Source: Acidobacteriaceae bacterium
GTDB taxonomy: Bacteria > Acidobacteriota > Vicinamibacteria > Vicinamibacterales > CAVVIG01
Reading direction: 5' to 3'
Assembly (NCBI GenBank): GCA_031274845.1
Contig: JAISPN010000174.1
Location: 1-8,380, forward strand
Length of the DNA: 8,380 bases
A model generated the notes under the pieces. The model was not told where the DNA came from and ran no database searches. It worked only from the letters and a program-made list of their open reading frames with translations. Shown here piece after piece: positions 1 through 8,380 of this stretch. The position numbers and the translations under genes are program-made. How positions within the stretch are numbered: the first letter of the stretch is position 1; the number at the start of each line of letters is the position of its first letter.

Positions 1-1
1 T

Positions 2-136
2 GTAGATGTGACGAGCTTCTTTGATGTGACCGATCCGGTCGATGTGCTCTTCCAGATCAAATACGCCGACCAACTCGTCGTCGTGCCCAAGGGTGGCAAT
101 CGCGGCAATGTTGTCGTCACGGTGGTGCCAAAGTGA
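2..136 (+). CDS. C-terminal end of an unrecognised protein (5' end outside window)
   Basis: The frame is open from the first bases to a TGA at 134-136 and gives 44 residues that begin VDVTSFFDVTDP and end VVVTVVPK. The sequence alternates hydrophobic and polar residues (for example DQLVVVPK, then NVVVTVVPK), as in a beta-rich domain. No motif allows a family to be named. The reality of the gene is supported mainly by its junction: its stop overlaps the GTG start of the following secreted barrel protein in a GTGA arrangement, which is typical of translationally coupled genes. It may be a surface or periplasmic partner of that protein, but this is inference. The start, the full length and any signal peptide lie upstream of the window. 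Confidence 0.6.
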   Translation, partial: VDVTSFFDVTDPVDVLFQIKYADQLVVVPKGGNRGNVVVTVVPK

Positions 137-798
137 AGCGCGCCGTTCTTGCTGTCATTTTTCTTGCGGCGCTGCTCGCGCGGCCTATGGCGGTATCCGC
201 GCAATCATCCAGCCGTCTCGAAGTGGATGCGGGACTCACATGGACCGGCTCGGTCAGCTTCGCCGAAGTCGATGCGGTGGAGAAGACGCCAACTGGCGGC
301 ACGCGCGTCGTGTTCAAGTCGACGAGCAGCCTCGATGCGGGCGCGGGTTTAGGGATGCGCCTCGGTTTCGATCTGACGCCGGCGATCGTGGCAGACGTCG
401 GGACGTCCATCACCAACCGCAATCTGACGACGACGATCACGGGTGACGTCGAAAACGCGTCGGGCGCGCCACAGGAGCAGGTGCGGCAGTACGTGTTCGA
501 GGCTGGCGTCAGATACCGGTTCCATCCATCGACGTCCACACGGCTCACTCCATTCGTGACCGCGGGCGTCGGCTACCTGCGCGACGTGCACGAGGGGAAC
601 ACGCTTATCGAAACCGGGCATTTGTACTACGTCGGCGGCGGCGCTTCGTACCTCCTCCGCGACACGCCGAGAGCGTCGATCAAGAACCTCGGCCTCCGCG
701 GCGACGTGCGAGCGCAGATCATGAATGGCGGCGTCTCGCTCGACGGAGCCACGCACACCACGCCGGCGATCGGCATCGGACTCTTCCTGCGGTTCTGA
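133..798 (+). CDS. secreted outer-membrane beta-barrel protein (OmpA/opacity-like barrel fold), hypothetical
   Basis: This is a 221-residue protein. Residues 1-24 form a typical Sec signal peptide: basic MKR, then a hydrophobic stretch, then AVSA before Q, with predicted cleavage after about A23-A24. The mature part is a series of amphipathic, glycine- and aromatic-containing strands with alternating polarity, such as RLEVDAGLTWTGSV, YVFEAGVRYRF, PFVTAGVGYL and YVGGGASYLL. It ends in GIGLFLRF. A C-terminal phenylalanine with alternating hydrophobics is the recognised signal for barrel insertion by BAM, so a small barrel of about 8 strands in the outer membrane is the likeliest structure. The role (porin, adhesin or structural) cannot be read from the sequence. 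GTG at 133 is the start because the next in-frame Met would cut off most of the signal peptide, and because it overlaps the preceding stop by 4 nt. A GGTGG at 121-125 may serve as a weak ribosome-binding site. Confidence 0.75.
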   Translation: MKRAVLAVIFLAALLARPMAVSAQSSSRLEVDAGLTWTGSVSFAEVDAVEKTPTGGTRVVFKSTSSLDAGAGLGMRLGFDLTPAIVADVGTSITNRNLTTTITGDVENASGAPQEQVRQYVFEAGVRYRFHPSTSTRLTPFVTAGVGYLRDVHEGNTLIETGHLYYVGGGASYLLRDTPRASIKNLGLRGDVRAQIMNGGVSLDGATHTTPAIGIGLFLRF

Positions 799-803
799 GT
801 CTC

Positions 804-851
804 GTCGTTTGGTCGTTGCCATGTGGTGATTGCGCGATTGAACGATTGAGG
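804..851. repeat. degenerate 8-nt-phased tandem repeat
   Basis: Directly after the barrel gene, similar octamers recur in exact 8-nt register: GTCGTTTG (804), GTCGTTGC (812), an unrelated octamer (820), then GATTGCGC (828), GATTGAAC (836) and GATTGAGG (844). The last three share GATTG. The TCGTT cores of the first two are complementary to AACGA at 841-845, so weak pairing across the array is possible. No coding frame is supported here. The array looks like a decayed simple-sequence repeat; function unknown. Confidence 0.5.
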
Positions 852-860
852 GCTTCAAAG

Positions 861-877
861 GCGGGCAAGTTGCCCGC
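861..877. repeat. perfect palindrome, REP-like hairpin element
   Basis: GCGGGCAAGTTGCCCGC is an inverted repeat of 8 + 1 + 8 nt. As RNA it would fold into a 6-bp GC stem (861-866 with 872-877) and an AAGTT loop. It sits between the barrel gene and mscL and is followed by a second short palindrome, GGCATGCC, at 880-887. No T-run follows, so it is not a canonical intrinsic terminator, although it could stabilise a 3' end. Size, composition and intergenic position resemble dispersed REP-type palindromes; only one copy is present here, so that assignment is inference. Confidence 0.5.
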
Positions 878-939
878 GTGGCATGCCCCGGTTCGTCAAT
901 GACCAGATCATGAAGATGATTCGCTCCGTGAGGTGACGC

Positions 940-1374
940 ATGTTCAAAGAGTTCAAAGAGTTCGCCATGAAAGGGAACGTCGTCGACCTGGCCGTGGGGC
1001 TGGTCATGGGCGCGGCGTTTGGGGCGATCGTCAACTCGCTGGTGACGGACATCATCACGCCGATCATCGGGCTCATCACGGGCGGGATCGACTTCAGCAG
1101 CCGGTACGTGTTGCTGCGCGACGGCAATCCGCCCGCGCCCTACGTCACGCTCATGGCGGCGAAGCAGGCCGGGGCGGTCACGCTGAACATCGGGGCCTTC
1201 GTCAGCCTGACCATCAACTTCGTCATCGTGTCGTTTGCGTTGTTTCTGGTGGTGAAGGCAATGAACCGCATGCGTCGCGTCCAGACCGCGGCGCCCGTGC
1301 CGCCAGTGGCGCCGACGCGCGAAGAGCTGTTGCTGACGGAAATCCGCGACCTGTTGAAGGGTGGGCGAGTGTAG
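940..1374 (+). CDS. mscL: large-conductance mechanosensitive channel MscL
   Basis: This 144-residue inner-membrane channel opens under membrane tension to release solutes during hypo-osmotic shock; the family forms homopentamers. The N-terminus FKEFKEFAMKGN followed by VVDLAVG is the family signature (amphipathic S1 helix leading into TM1). TM1 spans about residues 14-43 and carries the pore constriction (L17 and L21 correspond to E. coli L19 and V23). The loop from about 50 to 82 is periplasmic, TM2 is about 84-107 (FVSLTINFVIVSFALFLVV), and a Pro/Ala linker leads to the cytoplasmic bundle helix at about 127-140 (REELLLTEIRDLLK). The length is normal for the family. ATG at 940 has a GAGGTGA at 930-936, four bases upstream. 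The next gene, acnA, starts 27 nt after the stop. The first codons contain a 9-nt direct repeat (GTTCAAAGA twice) encoding the FKE-FKE pattern, a conserved protein feature and not a regulatory element. Confidence 0.97.
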   Translation: MFKEFKEFAMKGNVVDLAVGLVMGAAFGAIVNSLVTDIITPIIGLITGGIDFSSRYVLLRDGNPPAPYVTLMAAKQAGAVTLNIGAFVSLTINFVIVSFALFLVVKAMNRMRRVQTAAPVPPVAPTREELLLTEIRDLLKGGRV

Positions 1375-1401
1375 TACGATCACGCTTTTTCGAGGAGTCC
1401 G

Positions 1402-4086
<2,685 letters not shown>

Positions 4087-4094
4087 CGCGTCAC

Positions 4095-4144
4095 GCGGAT
4101 GTCGTCAGCGACCCCTCACGTCGGGTGCGTGCGATGACATCCGC
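4095..4144 (+). promoter_or_regulatory. inverted repeat enclosing the queG start codon (possible translational-control hairpin)
   Basis: GCGGATGTCGTC (4095-4106) can pair with GATGACATCCGC (4133-4144) over 12 bp with a single G-U wobble, leaving a 26-nt loop. Inside the loop ACCC (4111-4114) and GGGT (4123-4126) could add a short inner stem. The 3' arm contains the ATG of queG at 4134-4136. The 5' arm begins nine bases after the acnA stop codon. There is no T-run, so this is not an intrinsic terminator. A ribosome finishing acnA would reach into the 5' arm and could open the structure, giving translational coupling. The pairing is seen directly; the regulatory role is inferred. Confidence 0.5.
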
Positions 4145-5081
4145 TGACATCAAGGCCAAGGCGCAAGAGCTTGGCTTCGACCTGTGCGGAATTGCGCCGG
4201 CCGTCGATCATCCCGAGCTCGCGTTTTTTGCCGACTGGGTGCGGCGTGGCTACGCCGCATCGATGCGTTACCTGACCGATCAGGTCGAGCGGCGCAGCGA
4301 CGTGCGTCACGTTCTTCCCACCGCGCGCACCGTCATCATGACGGCGACGGTGTACAACACCGACCGTCCGTACTCCACCCACTGCCGCGAATCTGGTCGC
4401 GCGCACATCGCCCGGTATGCCTGGGGCGACGACTACCACGAGGTCATCGGCGAGCGTCTGGATCGTCTCCTGACGTGGATGCGCGAGGTGAGCGGCGAAC
4501 CGTTCGACGCGCGCGCCTACGTCGATACCGGCCCGGTGCAGGAGCGCGTCTACGCGCAATACGCCGGCCTCGGCTGGATCGGCAAGAACAGTTGCGTCAT
4601 CAACCCGGAGCTTGGGTCGTGGCTGTTTCTCGGCGAGATCCTCTGCAGTCTGCCGCTTGAGATCGATGAGCCGTCGTTTGACCAGTGCGGCACCTGCACC
4701 GAATGTCTGAAGGCGTGTCCGACGGGCGCGCTGGTGGCGCCGGGCGAACTCGACTCGAACCGCTGCATCTCCTATCTCACGATCGAACATCGCGGCGAGT
4801 TGCCGGCGGAGATGACGCCGCTACTCGGCACGTTTGTGTACGGATGCGATATCTGCCAGGACGTCTGTCCCTGGAATCTGACGGCGGCCGTTTCGCCGGA
4901 TCGGCCGTGGCAACCCCGGGCTGCGTGGGATGGGCGTTCTGTGGCAGACTTCGAAGCGATGTCTGATGAGGCTCTGCAGGTGGCATTACGCAAAAGTCCG
5001 ATGAAGCGGACGAAGCTCGCGGGGCTGCGACGAAATATCGCCGTGGCGCGAAAGAATCTGACCGCGAAGGAGCAGGCATGA
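4134..5081 (+). CDS. queG: epoxyqueuosine reductase QueG (short form)
   Basis: QueG carries out the last step of queuosine synthesis on tRNA in the cytosol, reducing epoxyqueuosine to queuosine with cobalamin and two [4Fe-4S] clusters. From the ATG the protein has 315 residues. The N-terminal cobalamin-binding part has the family features ELGFDLCGIAPA (residues 10-21), the AYVDTGPVQER segment with the conserved aspartate D131 (equivalent to the proposed catalytic acid), and GLGWIGKNS. The bacterial-ferredoxin-type segment follows: C185-x2-C188-x2-C191-x3-C195-P, C211, then C238-x2-C241-x3-C245-P-W-N. All eight cluster cysteines are therefore present. The protein ends at KLAGLRRNIAVARKN, about where HEAT-like repeats begin in longer homologues, so it is the short version. 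ATG 4134 (MTSADIKAK) fits the usual family start; GTG at 4125 would add three residues. Neither start has a strong ribosome-binding site, and the ATG lies in a hairpin arm. The last 4 nt overlap yqgE. Confidence 0.95.
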   Translation: MTSADIKAKAQELGFDLCGIAPAVDHPELAFFADWVRRGYAASMRYLTDQVERRSDVRHVLPTARTVIMTATVYNTDRPYSTHCRESGRAHIARYAWGDDYHEVIGERLDRLLTWMREVSGEPFDARAYVDTGPVQERVYAQYAGLGWIGKNSCVINPELGSWLFLGEILCSLPLEIDEPSFDQCGTCTECLKACPTGALVAPGELDSNRCISYLTIEHRGELPAEMTPLLGTFVYGCDICQDVCPWNLTAAVSPDRPWQPRAAWDGRSVADFEAMSDEALQVALRKSPMKRTKLAGLRRNIAVARKNLTAKEQA

Positions 5082-5647
5082 GCGAGACGAAAAAGACATC
5101 GCTCGCGCCAATGCTGCTCGTGTCGATGCCGCAACTGGTCGATCCGAACTTCAAGCGCACGGTCATTCTGCTCTGTAAGCACTCCGACGAAGGCGCTTTC
5201 GGTGTCGTCGTCAATCGTCCCATCACCGCGGCGGGCCGCGTCGTCGTCTCGCTCGACACCGATCGCCTGACGGAGAAGGAACTGCAAGTCTGGAGCGGCG
5301 GACCGGTGGAGCCCGAACACAGCTGGATGCTGCTCGGTCACGACATGAAAGGCGCGACGGACGCGGCGCGCATGGACATCGCGGACGGCCTGTCGCTCTC
5401 GACGTCGCCGGAACTGCTGCGGCGACTGCTTGAACCGAATCCGCCGCCGCGCACGCGCCTGATTGTCGGCTACGCCGGGTGGGCGCCGGGACAACTCGAA
5501 AGCGAACTCGAAGAATCGGCGTGGCTGCTGAGCGACGTCGATCAGGAACTGCTGTTCAACACGCCGGCGGAGCAGATGTGGGAAAAAGCCATTCGCCGCA
5601 TGGGCGCGGACCCCGCCGCGCTGCACGGATCTCGCGGCGTTCACTGA
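5078..5647 (+). CDS. yqgE: YqgE/AlgH family protein (DUF179)
   Basis: This is a 189-residue soluble protein of the YqgE/AlgH family (DUF179), whose biochemical role is not established. Family features are LAPMLLVSMPQLVDPNFKRT (9-28), the segment reading LLCKHSDEGAFGVVVNRP (31-48), WSGGPVEPEHSWMLL (72-86) and GYAGWAPGQLESELEESAWL (131-150). The length is normal. The start is well fixed: ATG 5078 overlaps the queG stop in an ATGA junction, and AAGGAG at 5067-5072 lies five bases upstream, which suggests translational coupling with queG. No signal peptide or membrane helix is visible. The closing residues ALHGSRGVH form a short unstructured-looking tail. The family call is secure; a specific function should not be transferred from AlgH naming. 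Confidence 0.93.
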   Translation: MSETKKTSLAPMLLVSMPQLVDPNFKRTVILLCKHSDEGAFGVVVNRPITAAGRVVVSLDTDRLTEKELQVWSGGPVEPEHSWMLLGHDMKGATDAARMDIADGLSLSTSPELLRRLLEPNPPPRTRLIVGYAGWAPGQLESELEESAWLLSDVDQELLFNTPAEQMWEKAIRRMGADPAALHGSRGVH

Positions 5648-5657
5648 CGGCACGCTT

Positions 5658-7352
5658 ATGAAACATGCGCTCACGAAATATGTACTGCTCGGTACCTCGA
5701 TGCTTTGCGGTGTGTGCATGGCCGTGCTGAGCGCCGCGTGCGCGCGCGTGCCATCCGCCACCGACCTTCAACGTATGACAGCGCGCTTTGCGCCGACCGA
5801 GATCACCGCCGACCTCTCGAAGCTGTCGGCGGACGAGCGTCAGCTGCTTGCGAAGCTCATCGACGCGTCGACAACCATCGACGCGCTGTTTCAGCGGCAG
5901 GTCTGGTCGGGGAACGACGCGATGCTGCTGGATCTGGCCAGAGACGATTCAGCCGATGGCCGCGACCGGTTGCACTACTTCCTCATCAACAAGGGACCGT
6001 GGTCGCGTCTTGATGCCAACGCGCCGTTCATTGCCGGCGCGCCAGCCAAGCCGGCCGGCGGAAGTTTTTATCCTGAAGGCGCGACGAAGGCGGAGATCGA
6101 ACGCTGGATGGCATCGCTGCCAGAGGCGCAGCGCGCGGCCGCGACCGGATTTTTCTCGGTCATCCGTCGCGACGCCAACGGACAGTTCACCGTCGTTCCC
6201 TACAGCGTCGAATATCAGAACGAGCTGACGCGCATGGCGACCGCGCTCCGCGAGGCGGCCGCGCTTGCGACGGAGCCGACGCTGAAGCGCTATCTCACGA
6301 CCCGCGCGGAGGCGTTCCTCTCGAACGATTACTACGACAGTGACGTCGCCTGGATGGAACTCCAAGGCGCGATCGAGCCGACGATTGGTCCGTACGAGGT
6401 CTACGAAGACGAGTTCTTCAACTACAAGGCGGCGTTCGAATCGTTCATCACCGTGCAGGACGAAGAGGAGACCGCCAAGCTGCGGAAGTTCAGCGGCGAG
6501 TTGCAGGAGATCGAGAATCGCCTGCCGATCGATCCGTCGCTCAGAAATCCAGCGCTGGGCGCGCTGGCGCCGCTCGTGGTCGTCAACCAGATTTACGCGT
6601 CAGGGGACGCGAATCGTGGCGTGCAGACGGCGGCGTTCAACCTGCCGAACGACGAGCGCGTGCTGAAAGCGAAGGGCGCCAAGCGCGTGATGCTCAAGAA
6701 CGTGCAGGACGCCAAGTTCGCCAAGACGCTCATTCCCATCTCGAAGATCGTCCTGTCGCCCGCGGACCAATCGCGCGTCTCGTTCGACGCCTTCTTCACG
6801 CACATCGTCGTCCACGAGATGATGCACGGCCTTGGCCCGCACAACATCACCGTCAACGGCCGAGAGACGACGGTGCGCAAGGAGATGCGGGACGCGTCGA
6901 GCTTCCTCGAAGAAGCCAAGGCCGACATCTCCGGCTTGTTTGCGTTGCAATTGATGATCGACAAGGGCGTCGTGCCGAAGTCGATGCAGGAGACGCTGTA
7001 CACGACGTTCCTCGCCTCGTGCTTCCGGTCGATCCGGTTCGGGATTGACGAGGCGCACGGCAAAGGGATCGCCGTGCAGATGAACTACCTGCTGGACGAG
7101 GGCGCGTTCACCATCGGCAGCGACGGGACGTTTGCCGTCAACGAGCAGAAGATCCGCGACGGCGTCATTGGCCTCACGCGCGAGATCATGACGATTCAGG
7201 CCGAAGGCAATTACGACAAAGCCAAAGCGCTTGGCGACCGGCTCGGCGTCGTCCGCCCGCAAGTGCAAGCCTTGCTCGACAAGTTGAACGATGTGCCGGT
7301 CGACATCGAGCCACGCTTTCCGGCCGCGCAGCAACTACTTCAGAGTCGGTAA
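5658..7352 (+). CDS. M49 (dipeptidyl-peptidase III-like) zinc metallopeptidase, exported, possible lipoprotein
   Basis: The protein has 564 residues. H386-E-M-M-H390-G-L-G-P-H395 and E418-E419-A-K-A-D423 match the two zinc-site motifs of family M49 (HExxGH and EExRA[ED] in dipeptidyl peptidase III). H386, H390 and E419 are the expected zinc ligands and E387 the general base. The first motif has the shortened HExxH spacing instead of the six-residue one; a pentapeptide form is known in some bacterial M49 enzymes (I recall Caldithrix abyssi), and HExxHGxGPH also occurs in M49-like domains of plant Nudix-type proteins. GVQTAAFNLPNDER and VMLKNVQDAKF (about 315-355) are further family-like blocks. 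Family members remove dipeptides from N-termini of oligopeptides. The N-terminus (K2-K7, hydrophobic to about A27, then C28) is an export signal. SAAC is a weak lipobox with Ser at -3, so lipoprotein versus cleaved secreted form is undecided. The gene starts 10 nt after yqgE with no clear ribosome-binding site, suggesting coupling. Confidence 0.82.
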   Translation: MKHALTKYVLLGTSMLCGVCMAVLSAACARVPSATDLQRMTARFAPTEITADLSKLSADERQLLAKLIDASTTIDALFQRQVWSGNDAMLLDLARDDSADGRDRLHYFLINKGPWSRLDANAPFIAGAPAKPAGGSFYPEGATKAEIERWMASLPEAQRAAATGFFSVIRRDANGQFTVVPYSVEYQNELTRMATALREAAALATEPTLKRYLTTRAEAFLSNDYYDSDVAWMELQGAIEPTIGPYEVYEDEFFNYKAAFESFITVQDEEETAKLRKFSGELQEIENRLPIDPSLRNPALGALAPLVVVNQIYASGDANRGVQTAAFNLPNDERVLKAKGAKRVMLKNVQDAKFAKTLIPISKIVLSPADQSRVSFDAFFTHIVVHEMMHGLGPHNITVNGRETTVRKEMRDASSFLEEAKADISGLFALQLMIDKGVVPKSMQETLYTTFLASCFRSIRFGIDEAHGKGIAVQMNYLLDEGAFTIGSDGTFAVNEQKIRDGVIGLTREIMTIQAEGNYDKAKALGDRLGVVRPQVQALLDKLNDVPVDIEPRFPAAQQLLQSR

Positions 7353-7362
7353 CCAGAGACCG

Positions 7363-7383
7363 CTCGCCGCATGATCCGGCGAG
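7363..7383 (+). promoter_or_regulatory. hairpin directly upstream of the M28 ribosome-binding site
   Basis: CTCGCCG (7363-7369) and CGGCGAG (7377-7383) form a perfect 7-bp GC-rich stem with a 7-nt loop CATGATC. The structure fills most of the 45-base gap between the M49 stop and the M28 start and ends four bases before AGGAG (7388-7392). No T-run follows, so it is not a standard intrinsic terminator. It could separate expression of the two peptidase genes by mRNA stabilisation or by hindering ribosome access; this role is inferred. Confidence 0.45.
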
Positions 7384-7397
7384 GAACAGGAGATCGC

Positions 7398-8380
7398 ATG
7401 AACTGGCAGCGCGCAATGGCGTTCGTGGTCGTGGGCGGTTTCATCAGCGCGACGCTTGTCGCGCAGAGCGGCGATCCCGCCTTCGCGCGCATGCGCGCGG
7501 AAAGCGATGCGCGATCGCGCGCGGCGGCGGACTTCGAGCACTTGACGATTGATATCGGTCCGCGTCTGACCGCCTCGCCAGCGCACCGTCAGGCGGCGAA
7601 CTGGGTGAAGGGGCGGCTCACCGAGATCGGGATGTCGAATCCCCGGCTCGAATCGTGGGACTTCGGCCGTGGCTGGACGCTCAATCATCTCGTCGTGGAG
7701 ATGGTCGAGCCGCGCTATCTGCCGCTCATCGGCTACGCGGATGGCTGGTCGCCGTCGACAAATGGCGAGATCGTCGCCGCGCCGGTCTTCATCGGCGGCA
7801 AGACACCCGAGGCGGTCGCGGCGATGACATCGACGCTCAAGGGCGCGCTGGTGATGACGCAGCCGATGATGGACACGTTCGTCCGCAAGGATCGACCGCA
7901 GCCAAGCGAGGAGAGCTACGTCGCAAACTCCGCGGCGTACGCAACGAGCGTCGGCCGTCCTGCCACGCCGCGCCCGAGCGGACCGTCGGCAGCGCAGCGG
8001 ATTGCGGCCACGCTGCACGCCGCAGGCGTGGGCGCCGTCATCAAGCCGAGCATCGGCGAGCACGGAACGGTGTTTGTCACGGGACGCGACGCGGGCGCGG
8101 ACGGCGTGCCGACGGTGACGCTGTCGGGCGAGCACTACAACATGATCGCGCGCATGCTGCAGCGGAACATCCCGGTGAAGTTGCGCGTCCGCGTCGACGC
8201 GACGTTCGACACCAGCGAAGCCGGACGCGCCTACAACGTGATTGCCGAACTGCCGGGCTCCGATCCCGCGTTGCGCGACGAAGTCGTCATGCTCGGTGCG
8301 CACCTCGACTCGTGGCACACCGGCGTCGGCGCCACCGACAACGCCGACGGCGTGGCGACGATGATAGGCGATGCGGATTT
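7398..8380 (+). CDS. secreted M28-family aminopeptidase with PA-like domain (3' end outside window)
   Basis: The frame is open from ATG 7398 to the window edge, giving 327 residues. AGGAG at 7388-7392 is five bases upstream. Residues 1-22 (MNWQR, then AMAFVVVGGFISATLVA) are a Sec signal peptide, with likely cleavage before Q23. An N-terminal segment with LTIDIGPRLTASPAHRQAANWV is typical of M28 aminopeptidases. Residues of about 120-270, including AAGVGAVIKP and GVPTVTLSGEHYNMIARML, resemble the protease-associated insert. The catalytic domain follows with the di-zinc motif GAHLDSWHTG (zinc ligand H302, catalytic-site D304) and GATDNADGVAT (bridging ligand D314). The remaining ligands lie beyond the window. 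The product should remove N-terminal amino acids from peptides outside the cytoplasm, which complements the adjacent M49 enzyme. The last 15 or so bases do not read as the expected MMEA-type helix in this frame but do in a shifted frame, so a frameshift or sequence error near 8364-8369 is likely. Confidence 0.88.
   Translation, partial: MNWQRAMAFVVVGGFISATLVAQSGDPAFARMRAESDARSRAAADFEHLTIDIGPRLTASPAHRQAANWVKGRLTEIGMSNPRLESWDFGRGWTLNHLVVEMVEPRYLPLIGYADGWSPSTNGEIVAAPVFIGGKTPEAVAAMTSTLKGALVMTQPMMDTFVRKDRPQPSEESYVANSAAYATSVGRPATPRPSGPSAAQRIAATLHAAGVGAVIKPSIGEHGTVFVTGRDAGADGVPTVTLSGEHYNMIARMLQRNIPVKLRVRVDATFDTSEAGRAYNVIAELPGSDPALRDEVVMLGAHLDSWHTGVGATDNADGVATMIGDAD

Noticed and set aside
861..877. 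Intrinsic terminator for the barrel gene
   Set aside because: The hairpin is strong but is followed by GTGGCATG and not by a T-rich tract.
1354..1380. Possible promoter for acnA: TTGAAG (1354) and TACGAT (1375)
   Set aside because: The 15-bp spacing is short, both boxes are imperfect, and the -35 lies within mscL. It is no better than chance in this sequence.
349..1383. Long open frame on the - strand across the barrel gene and mscL
   Set aside because: Its translation is rich in Arg, His and Asp with no domain or membrane pattern, and it crosses two well-supported + strand genes. It is an antisense artefact of high GC.
7484..7520. Perfect 16-bp palindrome CGCGCGCATGCGCGCG and a nearby GCGCGATCGCGC
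   Set aside because: They lie inside the M28 coding region and arise from Ala/Arg/Met codons in high-GC sequence. Z-DNA or motif significance cannot be argued from one occurrence.
7335..8318. Long open frame on the - strand opposite the M28 gene
   Set aside because: The + strand carries a signal peptide, a good ribosome-binding site and the M28 zinc motifs. The antisense product is compositionally biased and has no motif.

Overview
This is a GC-rich bacterial stretch in which every supported gene lies on the + strand, packed tightly (4-nt overlaps or gaps of roughly 10-140 nt). The gene set is a TonB-free outer-membrane barrel, MscL, an AcnA-type aconitase, a short QueG, YqgE, and two secreted metallopeptidases of families M49 and M28. 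Together with the GC content and exported-protein style it suggests a diderm, aerobic, cobalamin-using bacterium. Acidobacteriota (Vicinamibacteria-like) is my best guess, but this is an inference from style and not proven by any marker.

Layout. Positions 2-136 hold the C-terminal end of an unrecognised protein, whose stop overlaps the GTG start of a secreted beta-barrel protein (133-798). A 141-base gap follows, with degenerate 8-nt-phased repeats (804-851) and a perfect REP-like palindrome (861-877). Then come mscL (940-1374), acnA (1402-4086), queG (4134-5081), yqgE (5078-5647), an M49 dipeptidyl-peptidase III-like predicted lipoprotein or secreted protein (5658-7352), and an M28 PA-domain aminopeptidase (7398 to the window end, incomplete).

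How the genes may work together. From mscL onward the spacing fits one transcriptional unit. AcnA and QueG are both cytosolic [4Fe-4S] enzymes (TCA cycle and queuosine tRNA modification). The two downstream peptidases carry export signals and probably degrade peptides in the periplasm or at the cell surface: M49 would release dipeptides and M28 would trim N-terminal residues. I see no functional link between the two halves beyond co-orientation.

Most of the window is ordinary housekeeping sequence and I see no clearly new multi-gene system. The points most worth a second look are a 12-bp inverted repeat that would bury the queG start codon just after acnA, a second hairpin directly before the M28 ribosome-binding site, the non-canonical zinc motif and export signal of the M49 protein, and a probable 2-nt deletion in the last 20 bases that breaks the M28 reading frame.
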